Shown here one piece after another: positions 28,847-36,892 of a DNA stretch of 64,000 nucleotides. The notes under the pieces are model-generated. The model saw only the letters and a program-made list of their open reading frames with translations. It did no database searches and was not told the origin of the DNA. Position 1 is the first letter of the stretch. The number at the start of each line of letters is the position of its first letter. The translations under genes were made by a program, and so were the position numbers. This DNA comes from Pseudomonadota bacterium (GTDB taxonomy: Bacteria; Pseudomonadota; Gammaproteobacteria; CALCKW01). The stretch spans positions 40,854 through 104,853 of the forward strand of contig JBCCUP010000006.1 in the NCBI GenBank assembly GCA_039196715.1, read 5' to 3'.

Positions 28847-29655
28847 GGGTGGCGCGAGGCGAAATCGCGCACCGCAGCCGCGACGCGTTTCGGTGCCTCG
28901 AGCTGCACAGCGTGCTTCAGCCCGTCGAGCACAACCAGGCTGCTGTTGGGCATTGCGTCGGCAATCTGTGCATTCAGGCGGGGTGGGCAGCCGCCGTCGT
29001 GTTCGCCGGTCAGCACCAGAGCCGGAGTCTCGATGTCAGCGATCCAGGGTTGCATTTCTGTTGTGGCGTAGATGTGGAACACGTTCAGGAATGTCGCCGC
29101 GTCGGTGCCGATCACCTGCGCCATGCGCCGCTCGACGACGGCCGGGTTTGCCGCAATGAAATCGTCCGTGAACCAGCGGTTGGTCAGTGTCGGCAAGACG
29201 TCCGCAATACCCTGTTCGGTCATCGCCTTGACCACGGCCGCCACCTTGGCGCGGTCATCGGCTGTGCGAAACGCGGCTGTTGAGAGCAGGCTCATGCTCC
29301 TCACCCGCGCCGGGTTGCGTCGCGCGAAGGCGGGCGCGATCATGCCACCGAGCGAGTGGCCTGCGAGGTGCACCGCGTCGAAGCCGGCTCGGTCGCACAC
29401 CGACACGAGGTCGTTGACGAGCTCTTCGAGGCCGAAACCGGGCTCGGCCGGCGGCGACGAGCCGTGGCCGCGCAGGTCGTAGCGGACTACAGTGAAGTGT
29501 GCGGTGAGATCCGGCGTCACGAAGCGCCAGGCGTCGCGGGCCGCGCCGATGCCGTGAATCAGCACCAGCGGTGGCCCGCTGCCCTCGACGCTGTAGTCGC
29601 AGTCGACAGTGTGTTGCACGCCGTCAGTCTGCAAAGGTGTCGCTGCAGAGCGCAC
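28843..29655 (-). CDS. Alpha/beta hydrolase, 3-oxoadipate enol-lactonase-like
   Basis: A 270-residue alpha/beta hydrolase. The nucleophile elbow is AGHSLGGMIAP, the acid lies near LVLTGEHDGGCPP and the catalytic histidine in GLKHAVQLEAP; the oxyanion segment LIHGIGAARDAW is near the N-terminus. The layout is that of PcaD-type lactonases and C-C bond hydrolases. The GTG at 29655 overlaps the tautomerase gene by 32 bases; a GTG at 29619 just after the tautomerase stop is an equally reasonable start. The tautomerase and flavin oxidoreductase neighbours suggest breakdown of an oxidised ring or unsaturated acid. Confidence 0.83.
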   Translation of the reverse strand: MRSAATPLQTDGVQHTVDCDYSVEGSGPPLVLIHGIGAARDAWRFVTPDLTAHFTVVRYDLRGHGSSPPAEPGFGLEELVNDLVSVCDRAGFDAVHLAGHSLGGMIAPAFARRNPARVRSMSLLSTAAFRTADDRAKVAAVVKAMTEQGIADVLPTLTNRWFTDDFIAANPAVVERRMAQVIGTDAATFLNVFHIYATTEMQPWIADIETPALVLTGEHDGGCPPRLNAQIADAMPNSSLVVLDGLKHAVQLEAPKRVAAAVRDFASRHP

Positions 29656-29818
29656 CGCCGGCGCCCCAGTTCTCTTTTTTGACGTCCTGAATCACCACGT
29701 GCACAGCTGCAGCGTTACCGCCGCAGGTGCGGACCAGGGCATCGGTCAACTCGCGCACCAGGGCGCGTTTCTGTTCGACGGTGCGGCCCTCGAACAACTG
29801 GACTTGGATCACGGGCAT
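29624..29818 (-). CDS. 4-oxalocrotonate tautomerase family protein
   Basis: A 64-residue tautomerase. Proline directly follows the initiator methionine (MPVIQVQLFEGRTVEQKRAL), giving the catalytic N-terminal Pro1 after Met removal. The length is that of the short 4-OT family. It lacks the usual early arginine pair of classical 4-OT, so the substrate may differ. It begins three bases after the flavin oxidoreductase stop, pointing to co-translation in a small degradative operon. Confidence 0.87.
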   Translation of the reverse strand: MPVIQVQLFEGRTVEQKRALVRELTDALVRTCGGNAAAVHVVIQDVKKENWGAGGALCSDTFAD

Positions 29819-29821
29819 GGC

Positions 29822-30847
29822 TCAGGACTCCTCGGCGAAATGCGGCATCACCTCGTCGGCGAAGCGCTGGATGTTGTCGAGCGTGTCGGCCTGCGACGCG
29901 CCGAAATTCATGTTCAGGATCACGCGGTCGATGCCGAGCTCGGCGTAGACACCGAGCTGATCAACCATCTCACCGGCGTCCTCGATCAGCAGGCTCTCGG
30001 CCAGCTCCGTCAGGCTCTGGCTGCGCGGCAGCGGGTCGATCATGCCTGCAGTGACCTGCCCGGGACCCGTGTAGACGTTGTCGAACCGGCTGTAGTAGGC
30101 CTCGGCGAGGGCCAGCTTGGCGGCACGGTCGGCCGGATTGCGGCTGAGAAACGCGACGCGGGACAGTGACAGACTCAGGTCCCGACCGCGCTCCCCGAGC
30201 GCGGCCTTGCCGCGGTGAAACGCCGCCACCTGATCGACCAGCAAGCCGTGGTTGCCCGCCAGCGGTGTTGTCTGGATGTGAAAGCCGCGTCGTGCGCAGG
30301 CCTCGATACCTTCAGGGTTCATGACGGCCATCATCAAGGCCGGACCCTCGGGTGTCCGCGGGCGGGGCATCACGGTCAGCGGCTCGAATCGGTAGAACTC
30401 GCCGTTCCAGCTGACCTCCTCACGCGTGAGCAGCGCCTGCAACACCTCGAGCGATTCGTCGAATTTCGCTCGGCTGATCGAGAGCGGTGTGCCGAGCCGG
30501 TCCATTTCGAAGCCGAAGGCGCCGCGACCGACGCCGAGCAAGAGTCGGCCGTCGGTCAGCATGTCGGTGACGATCACCTCGCCGGCGTAGGTGCGCATGT
30601 CGTGCAAGGGCAGCACGACGACCGACGTCAGGATCTTGAGGTGCGCCGTTTCTGCGGCGATGCGGGTCGCGAACACCAGCGGCGCCGGCATCATCAGGAT
30701 GTTGATGAGGTGGTGCTCGGTGATCGACACGGCGTCGTAGCCGAGGCGGTCTGCCAAGCGTGCCTGCTCCAGCATGTCGGCGTACACCGCCGCGCCACCG
30801 CTGGCTTTGTCCGGGTGGTAGGACGACAACTGTAGCGAAAATTTCAT
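29822..30847 (-). CDS. LLM-class (luciferase-like) flavin-dependent oxidoreductase
   Basis: A 341-residue TIM-barrel flavin enzyme of the bacterial luciferase-like group. Visible regions: MKFSLQLSSYHPDKASGG at the start, YDAVSITEHHLINILMMPAP, GRLLLGVGRGAFGFEMDRLG and the C-terminal LGIDRVILNMNFG. It would use reduced flavin, perhaps from a separate reductase, to oxygenate or reduce a small organic substrate. ATG 30847 starts the family-like sequence; the frame runs much further upstream but there overlaps the divergent gene. It leads the operon LLM, tautomerase, hydrolase and HIT. Confidence 0.88.
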   Translation of the reverse strand: MKFSLQLSSYHPDKASGGAAVYADMLEQARLADRLGYDAVSITEHHLINILMMPAPLVFATRIAAETAHLKILTSVVVLPLHDMRTYAGEVIVTDMLTDGRLLLGVGRGAFGFEMDRLGTPLSISRAKFDESLEVLQALLTREEVSWNGEFYRFEPLTVMPRPRTPEGPALMMAVMNPEGIEACARRGFHIQTTPLAGNHGLLVDQVAAFHRGKAALGERGRDLSLSLSRVAFLSRNPADRAAKLALAEAYYSRFDNVYTGPGQVTAGMIDPLPRSQSLTELAESLLIEDAGEMVDQLGVYAELGIDRVILNMNFGASQADTLDNIQRFADEVMPHFAEES

Positions 30848-30934
30848 GGTCCGAGGCGTGGGTTGCTGTCGGGGTTCTGCCGACTTCGTCGTAGAATAGC
30901 GAACCGACCCCGCAATACAACCTCGGACAGTGCC

Positions 30935-32455
30935 GTGACGAATCCCCTGTTTGATGCGCTGCTCGCGCCCCACCGCGACAGCGATATTCCGTTCCTGGTG
31001 CTGGATGACGCCGCGGTGTGGCGTCACCGTGATTTCGCCACCTGCGCTGCGCGACTCGCGCAGGTGTTGCTCGACGCCGGCGTCCAGCCCGGCGACCGCG
31101 TGGCGGTGCAGGTCGCCAAGTCCGCGCACGCGCTGGCGCTCTACGCCGGCTGTGTGCAGGCGGGTGCTGTGTTCCTGCCGCTCAACACCGCCTACACTGC
31201 CAACGAACTCGACTATTTCATCGGCGACGCGGGGCCGCGTGTGGTCGTTGTGGCACCGGAGCGCGCCGAGGCGTTGTCGGCCACCGCCGAGCGGCACGGT
31301 GCGCGCGTGTTGACGCTGGACGACGCGGGCGGTGGCACGCTTGGCGCGCTGGCCTCGGGTGCCGAACCCTGCGCGGTGGTGGCACCGCGCAGCGGGGATG
31401 ACCTGGCTGCGATCCTCTACACCTCGGGCACCACCGGACGGTCCAAGGGTGCCATGCTCACCCAGACCAATCTGCTGTCCAACGCGCGCACGCTGGTCGA
31501 TGCCTGGCAGTTCGGCGCGGACGATGTGCTCCTGCACGCATTGCCGATCTTTCACACCCACGGCCTGTTTGTCGCCAGCAACATCTGTCTGCTCGCCGGC
31601 TGCCGCATGGTGTTTCTGCCCGGCTTCAACGCCGAGCGTGTGCTGCATTGGTTGCCCGACTGCACCGCAATGATGGGGGTGCCGACTTTCTATACCCGCT
31701 TACTCGACCAGGACGCCTTCACACGCGAGGCGACGGCCCACATGCGCTTGTTCGTGTCCGGCAGCGCGCCGCTCCTGGCCGAAACCCACAAGCAGTTCGA
31801 GCAGCGCACCGGCCACCGCATTCTCGAGCGCTACGGCATGACCGAGACCAACATGAACACCTCGAACCCCTATGACGGAGACCGCAGGCCTGGCACGGTC
31901 GGCCTGCCATTGTCGGGGGTAGACCTGCGCGTGTGTGTCCCGGGCAGCGAGGACACGGTACCCGCCGGTGAGGTGGGTGTTATCGAGGTCAGGGGGGACA
32001 ACGTGTTCTCGGGGTATTGGAACATGCCCGAGAAAACCGCCGAGGAGCTGCGCGACAACGGCTTTTTCATCACCGGCGACCTCGGTCGGGTGGACGACGA
32101 CGGCTATGTGCACATTGTCGGCCGTGGCAAGGACCTGATCATCTCGGGCGGCTACAACATCTACCCCAAGGAAGTGGAGTTGCTGCTCGACGAGCAGGCG
32201 GGTGTGCTCGAGTCTGCGGTGATCGCGGCGCCACACCCGGATTTCGGTGAAGGGGTGGTGGCGGTGTTGGTGGCCGAGCAGGGTGTCACGCTCGATTGCG
32301 ATGCCATCGCCGCGCGCATCCGCGACGAGATCGCGCGTTTCAAGCAGCCCAAGCACTACGCGGTCGTGTCGGAGTTGCCGCGCAACACGATGGGGAAAGT
32401 GCAGAAGAATCTGCTTCGCGACAGCTACGTCTCGGTGTTCGAGCCGGCCCCGTAG
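30935..32455 (+). CDS. matB: Malonyl-CoA synthetase-like AMP-forming ligase
   Basis: A 506-residue adenylate-forming enzyme strongly resembling MatB, which converts malonate or methylmalonate, ATP and CoA to the CoA thioester. MatB-like stretches include FLPLNTAYTANELDYFIGDA, ALPIFHTHGLFVASNICLL, MGVPTFYTRLL and ERYGMTETNMNTSNPYDGDR. The core motif is ILYTSGTTGRSKGAMLT and the A10 lysine lies in NTMGKVQKNLL. The start is GTG 30935; the open frame upstream falls in the divergent promoter region. It diverges from the flavin oxidoreductase operon, so the two may be co-regulated. Confidence 0.88.
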   Translation: MTNPLFDALLAPHRDSDIPFLVLDDAAVWRHRDFATCAARLAQVLLDAGVQPGDRVAVQVAKSAHALALYAGCVQAGAVFLPLNTAYTANELDYFIGDAGPRVVVVAPERAEALSATAERHGARVLTLDDAGGGTLGALASGAEPCAVVAPRSGDDLAAILYTSGTTGRSKGAMLTQTNLLSNARTLVDAWQFGADDVLLHALPIFHTHGLFVASNICLLAGCRMVFLPGFNAERVLHWLPDCTAMMGVPTFYTRLLDQDAFTREATAHMRLFVSGSAPLLAETHKQFEQRTGHRILERYGMTETNMNTSNPYDGDRRPGTVGLPLSGVDLRVCVPGSEDTVPAGEVGVIEVRGDNVFSGYWNMPEKTAEELRDNGFFITGDLGRVDDDGYVHIVGRGKDLIISGGYNIYPKEVELLLDEQAGVLESAVIAAPHPDFGEGVVAVLVAEQGVTLDCDAIAARIRDEIARFKQPKHYAVVSELPRNTMGKVQKNLLRDSYVSVFEPAP

Positions 32456-32477
32456 CGACCGTCCGGCAACACCCGAT

Positions 32478-34103
32478 TCAGTGGTCGCCGCCGACGAGGA
32501 TCGTGTCTCGTCGCGCAAACGGGCGCCAGGGTGCCCCGGTGGTTTCCAGCACGCTCTTGCACAAGGCCAGGGCGTTTGCGGCGATCAACACCGAAACCGG
32601 CAGCGCTGCGACGCAGGCGAGCGCCTGGATAGCCGCAACCGCACCGTGCTGGTGAGTGACCCAGACGAGCCCGGCCAACACGGCCGCCCAGTACAGGTGG
32701 CTGCGCGGCGCTGTGCGCGCGACACGGCCGTGTGTGGCAAGGCCACTGACAACCCACAGTACCGCATTCACCGAGGTGATCGAGTACATCAGAAACATCA
32801 CCACGACCAGCGTGCACAGCGCGATCGCAGCGTCGGGGGAGAAGAGGTTGGCGATCAGGACGAACAGCTTGTGGTCGTTCTCCACACCGACCCAGAAGGC
32901 GCCGCCGCCCGAGTGCATGGCGAGGTCAATGGCGGTGCCACCGGCCCAGGTCAACCAGACCCAGCACAGAAAGGAGGGCACGACCATGGCGCCCAGGACG
33001 AATTCGCGCACGGTGCGGCCGCGGGAAATGCGGGCCATGAACAAACCGACAAAGACGGTGAACGGAATCCACCAGGTCCAGTGAAACAGCGACCACTCGA
33101 GCTGCCAGGCGGAAAGTTGCACGCTGTGGTCTGCTGCGAGCGCGTCACCACGCCAGATGCGCACGGCCATGTCGGGCAGCGCCACCAGGTAGTCTGTGAT
33201 GCAGATCACCAGGGCCTTGAAACCGTTGAACGACGACGCGGTCAGCAGCAGGGCGAGCAACACCGCGCTGGTGACCAGGCTCGAGTTCGCCATCCAGCGG
33301 ACACCACGCTGCAATCCGCTCGCAATGCACAGGCTGCCAAGGCCCACGGCCAGCACCGTCATGACGGCCGTCGTGGTCGCCGATGCATCGGGCACGGCGA
33401 CGCCGAGTTCGGACCCGAGCAAGGCCAGGTTCGCGTGCACCTGGTCGATGCTGAAGTGGAGTATCTGCATCACGCAAATCACGCACAACACAATCGTGAG
33501 GGCGTTGACCGGTGTGCTCAGGCGTCGCGCGGTGGCGTCGCCGAGGAAGCAGCGCAGGGGCGAGACCAGGTTGAGCGGCAAACCGCGTCGGTGACAGACA
33601 AAGGCGAGGGCCAGACCGAGCACCGCGTAGCTCGACCAGGCACCGAATCCCCAGTGCAGAAACGCCCACTTCATTGCCATGCGCATGTTTTCCGTGGTGT
33701 CGGGGGCCACGGCCTGCTGAATCAGGTCAGGGTTGGCGTGCATGAACTCGACCGGTTCAGCGATCGACCACTTGATCAACGCGGCGCTCAGGCCGGCGCC
33801 GTACATCATCGCGACCCACGAACCAAAGCTGTAGTCGGGCAGATCACCTGATCGGCCCAAGCGCAGTCGACCGGCACCGGGCCACAACAGCAAAACGGCG
33901 CACAACAGGGTGGTCAGCGCGAGCAACCACACGTAGCCCGCGCCGACCGTCGACATGATGGCGCCGTTGAGCCAGTCGAGGGCCGTGCCGAGGGTCACGG
34001 GGGCGAAGAGCGTGAGCGCGACCACACCGAACAGCACGCCCGAGGCGAGCGTGGTGGCGGTGGCGTTCGACCACCAGGCAGATCCGGTATGTGGGTTGGC
34101 CAT
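32478..34103 (-). CDS. BCCT family transporter (betaine/carnitine/choline type)
   Basis: A 541-residue polytopic transporter with about twelve membrane helices. The family signature is WTWWIPFTVFVGLFMARISRG followed by RTVREFVLG, and GAGLSAALIKWSIAEPVEF corresponds to the TM3 segment lining the substrate site. BCCT proteins move quaternary ammonium or sulfonium compounds such as betaine, carnitine, choline or DMSP by proton or sodium coupling. Without long acidic or basic tails it looks more like a nutrient carrier than an osmosensor. ATG 34103 was chosen because the 47 upstream codons are unlike a membrane protein. A structured promoter region precedes it. Confidence 0.9.
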   Translation of the reverse strand: MANPHTGSAWWSNATATTLASGVLFGVVALTLFAPVTLGTALDWLNGAIMSTVGAGYVWLLALTTLLCAVLLLWPGAGRLRLGRSGDLPDYSFGSWVAMMYGAGLSAALIKWSIAEPVEFMHANPDLIQQAVAPDTTENMRMAMKWAFLHWGFGAWSSYAVLGLALAFVCHRRGLPLNLVSPLRCFLGDATARRLSTPVNALTIVLCVICVMQILHFSIDQVHANLALLGSELGVAVPDASATTTAVMTVLAVGLGSLCIASGLQRGVRWMANSSLVTSAVLLALLLTASSFNGFKALVICITDYLVALPDMAVRIWRGDALAADHSVQLSAWQLEWSLFHWTWWIPFTVFVGLFMARISRGRTVREFVLGAMVVPSFLCWVWLTWAGGTAIDLAMHSGGGAFWVGVENDHKLFVLIANLFSPDAAIALCTLVVVMFLMYSITSVNAVLWVVSGLATHGRVARTAPRSHLYWAAVLAGLVWVTHQHGAVAAIQALACVAALPVSVLIAANALALCKSVLETTGAPWRPFARRDTILVGGDH

Positions 34104-34296
34104 CGCGATGTCGAGCTGCTCACGGCGCAGTGCGGTGGCCCGAGGCCGACACGCGCTGCGCACACCAAAAGGCAGAAAGACCGGCGCGTCCCACCCTGGT
34201 GGGGTGGGAACACCGTCGCAGGATCGGGCACCGTGAGACCGCACCGAGTGCCGTGTGATGCGGTCCGCTGCGGGTGTCTTTCTGTACGTGCTAGAA

Positions 34297-34315
34297 CGTA
34301 TATCGACCGTATACG
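34297..34315. promoter_or_regulatory. Dyad over the predicted BCCT transcription start
   Basis: CGTATA (34297-34302) and TATACG (34310-34315) form a dyad with a seven-base centre, directly downstream of the minus-strand -10 box. This is the position of a classic repressor operator. The binding protein is unknown. Confidence 0.5.
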
Positions 34316-34316
34316 A

Positions 34317-34346
34317 ATTATATAAAGTATCTGAGTACTACGTCAC
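34317..34346 (-). promoter_or_regulatory. Sigma70-like promoter for the BCCT transporter
   Basis: Reading the minus strand, GTGACG (34346-34341), an 18-bp spacer and a consensus TATAAT (34322-34317). It lies about 215 bp upstream of the ATG, implying a long leader. Confidence 0.6.
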
Positions 34347-34365
34347 GGACCGAGACCGGTTGGTG

Positions 34366-34387
34366 AATTGGTATGGCCTTACCAATT
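34366..34387. promoter_or_regulatory. 22-bp near-perfect palindrome upstream of the BCCT -35
   Basis: AATTGGTA (34366-34373) and TACCAATT (34380-34387) flank a centre containing GGCC; only one pair is mismatched. It lies about 20 bp upstream of the -35 box, a typical activator position, next to two copies of ATTGATA (34385-34391 and 34400-34406). Confidence 0.55.
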
Positions 34388-34536
34388 GATAGGTAAGCTA
34401 TTGATAACGCAGGGTTTTATTGGTGCCGCTCGGGCCCGTACCGCCGAGTCCACGCCGGAGGTTCGGCCGAACGGCTGCGGCAAAGGCGTGCGCGGCACCC
34501 GGCACCGCGACGCCGTTCAGTGCGTGGCCTGGCAGC

Positions 34537-35283
34537 TCAGGTCGCCCAGTTTGAGCCGCTGTCCTGCAGGCGACGAAGCACCGCGCGCCAGCTGTCCTGC
34601 ACAAAGGGGGCAGGGCCATCGGCCGGCATCGCGGTGCTGCGCGCGACCGCATCAACGGCGTCGGGTGCGGGCAACACCGGTGTGTCCGTGGCCGCGAGCA
34701 CGTCCACCTGCACCTTGCAGGCGTTCTCGAGCGTGTAGAGGTAGTAGAAGGCCTCGGCCACGGTGCGGCCTGCAGCGAGCAGACCGTGGTTGCGCATGAC
34801 CATGAGCCAGTCCGTGCCGATGTCCTCGGCCAGCTTTCGGCACTCGTAGTCGGGGTCGTCCACCGAGTACGCGTAGTCGTGGTAGCAGACGAACTGGATC
34901 ACCTCCATGGCTTGCTGGCTCAGCGGCAACAGGCCTTGTGGCATGCACGACACCGCAATGCCGGCTCGGGTGTGGCTGTGCAGCGCCACGTTGATGTCGG
35001 GACGGGCCTGTAGAATGGCGCTGTGAATGTGGTGGCCTGCGGTGTTGACGGGGTAGTCGCCAGCGACCACGGTGCCGTCAAACCGGACTTTGATCAACGT
35101 ACTGGCCGTGATCTCTTCGAACAACAGGCCGTAGGGGTTGATCAGGTACTCGTCCGCGCTGTGCGGTACGCGCGCGCTCAGGTGCGTGAAGATCAGATCG
35201 GTCCAGCCGAAGTGGACGAACAGGCGGTAACACGCGGCAAGGTCGCAGCGGAGTTGCCATTCGTCCGGGTGCATGGCTGTCAT
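34537..35283 (-). CDS. Class II aldolase/adducin family protein
   Basis: A 248-residue zinc-dependent fold shared by fuculose- and ribulose-phosphate aldolases and adducin heads. The metal pair is in ALHSHTRAGIAV (HxH) and a third histidine in MRNHGLLAAGRTVAEAFYYL; SARVPHSADEYLINPYGLLF is the typical N-terminal segment. Substrate phosphate-binding residues cannot be assigned, so a hydrolase or decarboxylase-like role is possible. ATG 35283 is preceded by GGAG at seven bases. It is separated from the BCCT gene by a long regulatory interval, so co-transcription is doubtful. Confidence 0.88.
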   Translation of the reverse strand: MTAMHPDEWQLRCDLAACYRLFVHFGWTDLIFTHLSARVPHSADEYLINPYGLLFEEITASTLIKVRFDGTVVAGDYPVNTAGHHIHSAILQARPDINVALHSHTRAGIAVSCMPQGLLPLSQQAMEVIQFVCYHDYAYSVDDPDYECRKLAEDIGTDWLMVMRNHGLLAAGRTVAEAFYYLYTLENACKVQVDVLAATDTPVLPAPDAVDAVARSTAMPADGPAPFVQDSWRAVLRRLQDSGSNWAT

Positions 35284-35415
35284 GAGGTGTCTCCGGGTGT
35301 CACCGTGGGCAGCCGGTTTGGCCGGCTCGCGTGGCGAGTGTGACCGATCCCCAGGCGGTGTGCTAGCCAGACGGTCCCGAGACTCGTCAGTGGCGCCAAC
35401 GGTCGGCGCAACGGC

Positions 35416-36279
35416 TCAGAAGAGGTCCGACAGCAGCACGCCCAATCCCAACCGCCGTTGCTTGTGGTTGTAGTCGATCAGCGAGTCGCCGTAGCCGTCG
35501 ACGTAGTGCACGACGCCGCGGAAGCGCTTGAACAACGGGTAGGTGAGCATGAGCCTGAGCCCGCCCTTGCCCGTCGACAGGCTGCCGTGCAGTGTGCTGC
35601 TGATCTCGATGCGCTCACCGCGCCAACCGAGCTGGACCTGACCTCGGCCGAGAAAGTCGTCGATGTCCGGGTTGTCGTCCCCGAGCGCACTGTCCGGCGA
35701 CGGTTTGGGGTCCTCGGGCAACCGGTACCAGGGTCGCACCGCAAAAAAGGCCCGCTCCGTGCGCAGCGCGAGCTCGGCGTAGAGGCGGTTCCAACTGCGG
35801 GAGTAAGCCTGTACCTGGCCGTTCGACTGGTGCTCCAGCCCCAGTGTCAACGTGGTGTCTGCACCGAAGGGCACCAGCCGCAGAGGCGCGGTGTAGAACA
35901 CCTCGGGTTGGTAGTTTGTTTCGCGAAACGGGCTGGAGATGTCCGGCGAGTAGAGCTGCCACCACGATTTCAGCGTGAAACCGAAAAACACCGCATCGCC
36001 GCCGCGCAACAGCGGGTCGGCGTTGAGTTGCACCTTCAGGCTCATCTGGAAGGCCACTTCCTCCGGCTTCAACCGCGCGGCGAGGTCGGTGTCCTCGACG
36101 GTGTAGACCGCGCGGTTGACGCGGTTCGTCGTGCTCAAGGGCAGGATGTAGTTCGGCTTGTGGGCACGAAACAGCCGCGGGTCGTTGATCACGTTTCGCG
36201 CGTCGTCGGCACGGGCAGTCACGGAAACGGCGATGCTGCACGCAGCGATGAGCAGGCGGCGAATCGGGCCTCGGGGCAT
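35416..36279 (-). CDS. pldA: Outer membrane phospholipase A1 (OMPLA)
   Basis: An outer-membrane beta-barrel phospholipase, 287 residues, close to the 289 of E. coli PldA. The catalytic triad fits H150, S152 and N164 in LGLEHQSNGQ and SRSWNRLYAEL. A signal peptide (PRGPIRRLLIAACSIAVSVT, cut near ARA) supports ATG 36279; 36 upstream codons are not protein-like. PldA removes mislocalised phospholipids from the outer leaflet and is calcium-activated as a dimer. The protein ends in phenylalanine (LLSDLF), the usual barrel sorting signal. Confidence 0.93.
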   Translation of the reverse strand: MPRGPIRRLLIAACSIAVSVTARADDARNVINDPRLFRAHKPNYILPLSTTNRVNRAVYTVEDTDLAARLKPEEVAFQMSLKVQLNADPLLRGGDAVFFGFTLKSWWQLYSPDISSPFRETNYQPEVFYTAPLRLVPFGADTTLTLGLEHQSNGQVQAYSRSWNRLYAELALRTERAFFAVRPWYRLPEDPKPSPDSALGDDNPDIDDFLGRGQVQLGWRGERIEISSTLHGSLSTGKGGLRLMLTYPLFKRFRGVVHYVDGYGDSLIDYNHKQRRLGLGVLLSDLF

Positions 36280-36428
36280 GGGACACTCGGTCGGACGGGT
36301 GGGGCAGCGCTGTGGCTGGCGCCGCAGTGTAGCGCAGCCGTTGTGGGCATCGCGAGGCGACACGGCGCGGGGTTGCGCAGCCCGCACGCTGGGGTACCCT
36401 AGTCACTCCCGCCAGAACGGAAAACACC

Positions 36429-36722
36429 ATGAGTGCCTACGTCATCGTCGACACGCAACTGCTCAACCCGGACGCCTACGAGGAGTACAAGGCACTCGCG
36501 AAACCCATCGTCGAGAGCTACGGCGGCGTGTACCGGGTGCGTGGGGGTGAAATGCAAGTACGCGAGAGCGACTTGTGGTCGCCGTCCCGCCTCGTGGTGG
36601 TCGAGTTTCCCTCGCGTGAGCAGGCCGTGGCGTTTGCCGAGTCGCCCGAGTATGCACCGGTCGCCAAGATCCGCCACGCCAACGCCAAATGCACCTTGGT
36701 GATCGTCGACGGCTGCGACTGA
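36429..36722 (+). CDS. DUF1330 family protein
   Basis: A 97-residue soluble protein with the ferredoxin-like alpha/beta pattern of DUF1330: VDTQLLNPDAYEEYKALAKP, YGGVYRVRGGEMQV, RLVVVEFPSREQAVAFAESP. Family members are small dimers of unknown chemistry, often near oxidoreductases. It diverges from pldA with a 149-bp gap and is followed by the nitroreductase remnant and a GMC oxidoreductase. Confidence 0.87.
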   Translation: MSAYVIVDTQLLNPDAYEEYKALAKPIVESYGGVYRVRGGEMQVRESDLWSPSRLVVVEFPSREQAVAFAESPEYAPVAKIRHANAKCTLVIVDGCD

Positions 36723-36724
36723 CG

Positions 36725-36892
36725 CTCAGGCCATCGCACACGCCGAGCCCGATGAAATTTCTCACGAAGATTCTCGGTCGCCCGTCTCACGAACGGCCCT
36801 TCGTGCCGCTGGTCTGTGGCTGTCCGGCTGCGGGCGCTACCGTGCCCGCGCTTGAACGCCTGCCACTCAACGACATCATGACGCGTGTTTGA
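36725..36892 (+). pseudogene. C-terminal remnant of a nitroreductase gene
   Basis: The frame ending at the TGA at 36890-36892 encodes SHTPSPMKFLTKILGRPSHE followed by RPFVPLVCGCPAAGATVPAL and LERLPLNDIMTRV. This resembles the last 50 or so residues of nitroreductase-family flavoproteins, which characteristically carry LTHTPSPMxFLxxILGRPxNERPF, then a GYPA motif and VPxLxRKPL. The flavin-binding body is absent: upstream DNA is the DUF1330 gene. The remnant overlaps the GMC gene start by eight bases. I read it as a deletion scar, not a functional 46-residue protein. Confidence 0.7.

Larger units (their letters stand above)
34104..34536. other. AT-rich regulatory interval before the BCCT gene
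   Basis: A 433-bp non-coding interval with a markedly AT-rich core (about 34290-34420) in an otherwise GC-rich window. It holds a good minus-strand promoter, a dyad over the likely transcription start and a longer palindrome upstream of the -35. No gene was seen. Confidence 0.6.

Noticed and set aside
32247..33851. Plus-strand frame over the matB end and the BCCT gene
   Set aside because: His/Gln/Arg-rich mirror of a membrane protein; no support.
34297..34406. AT-rich patch as a replication origin or attachment site
   Set aside because: No DnaA-box cluster, integrase or tRNA is nearby; the promoter and dyads explain the composition.
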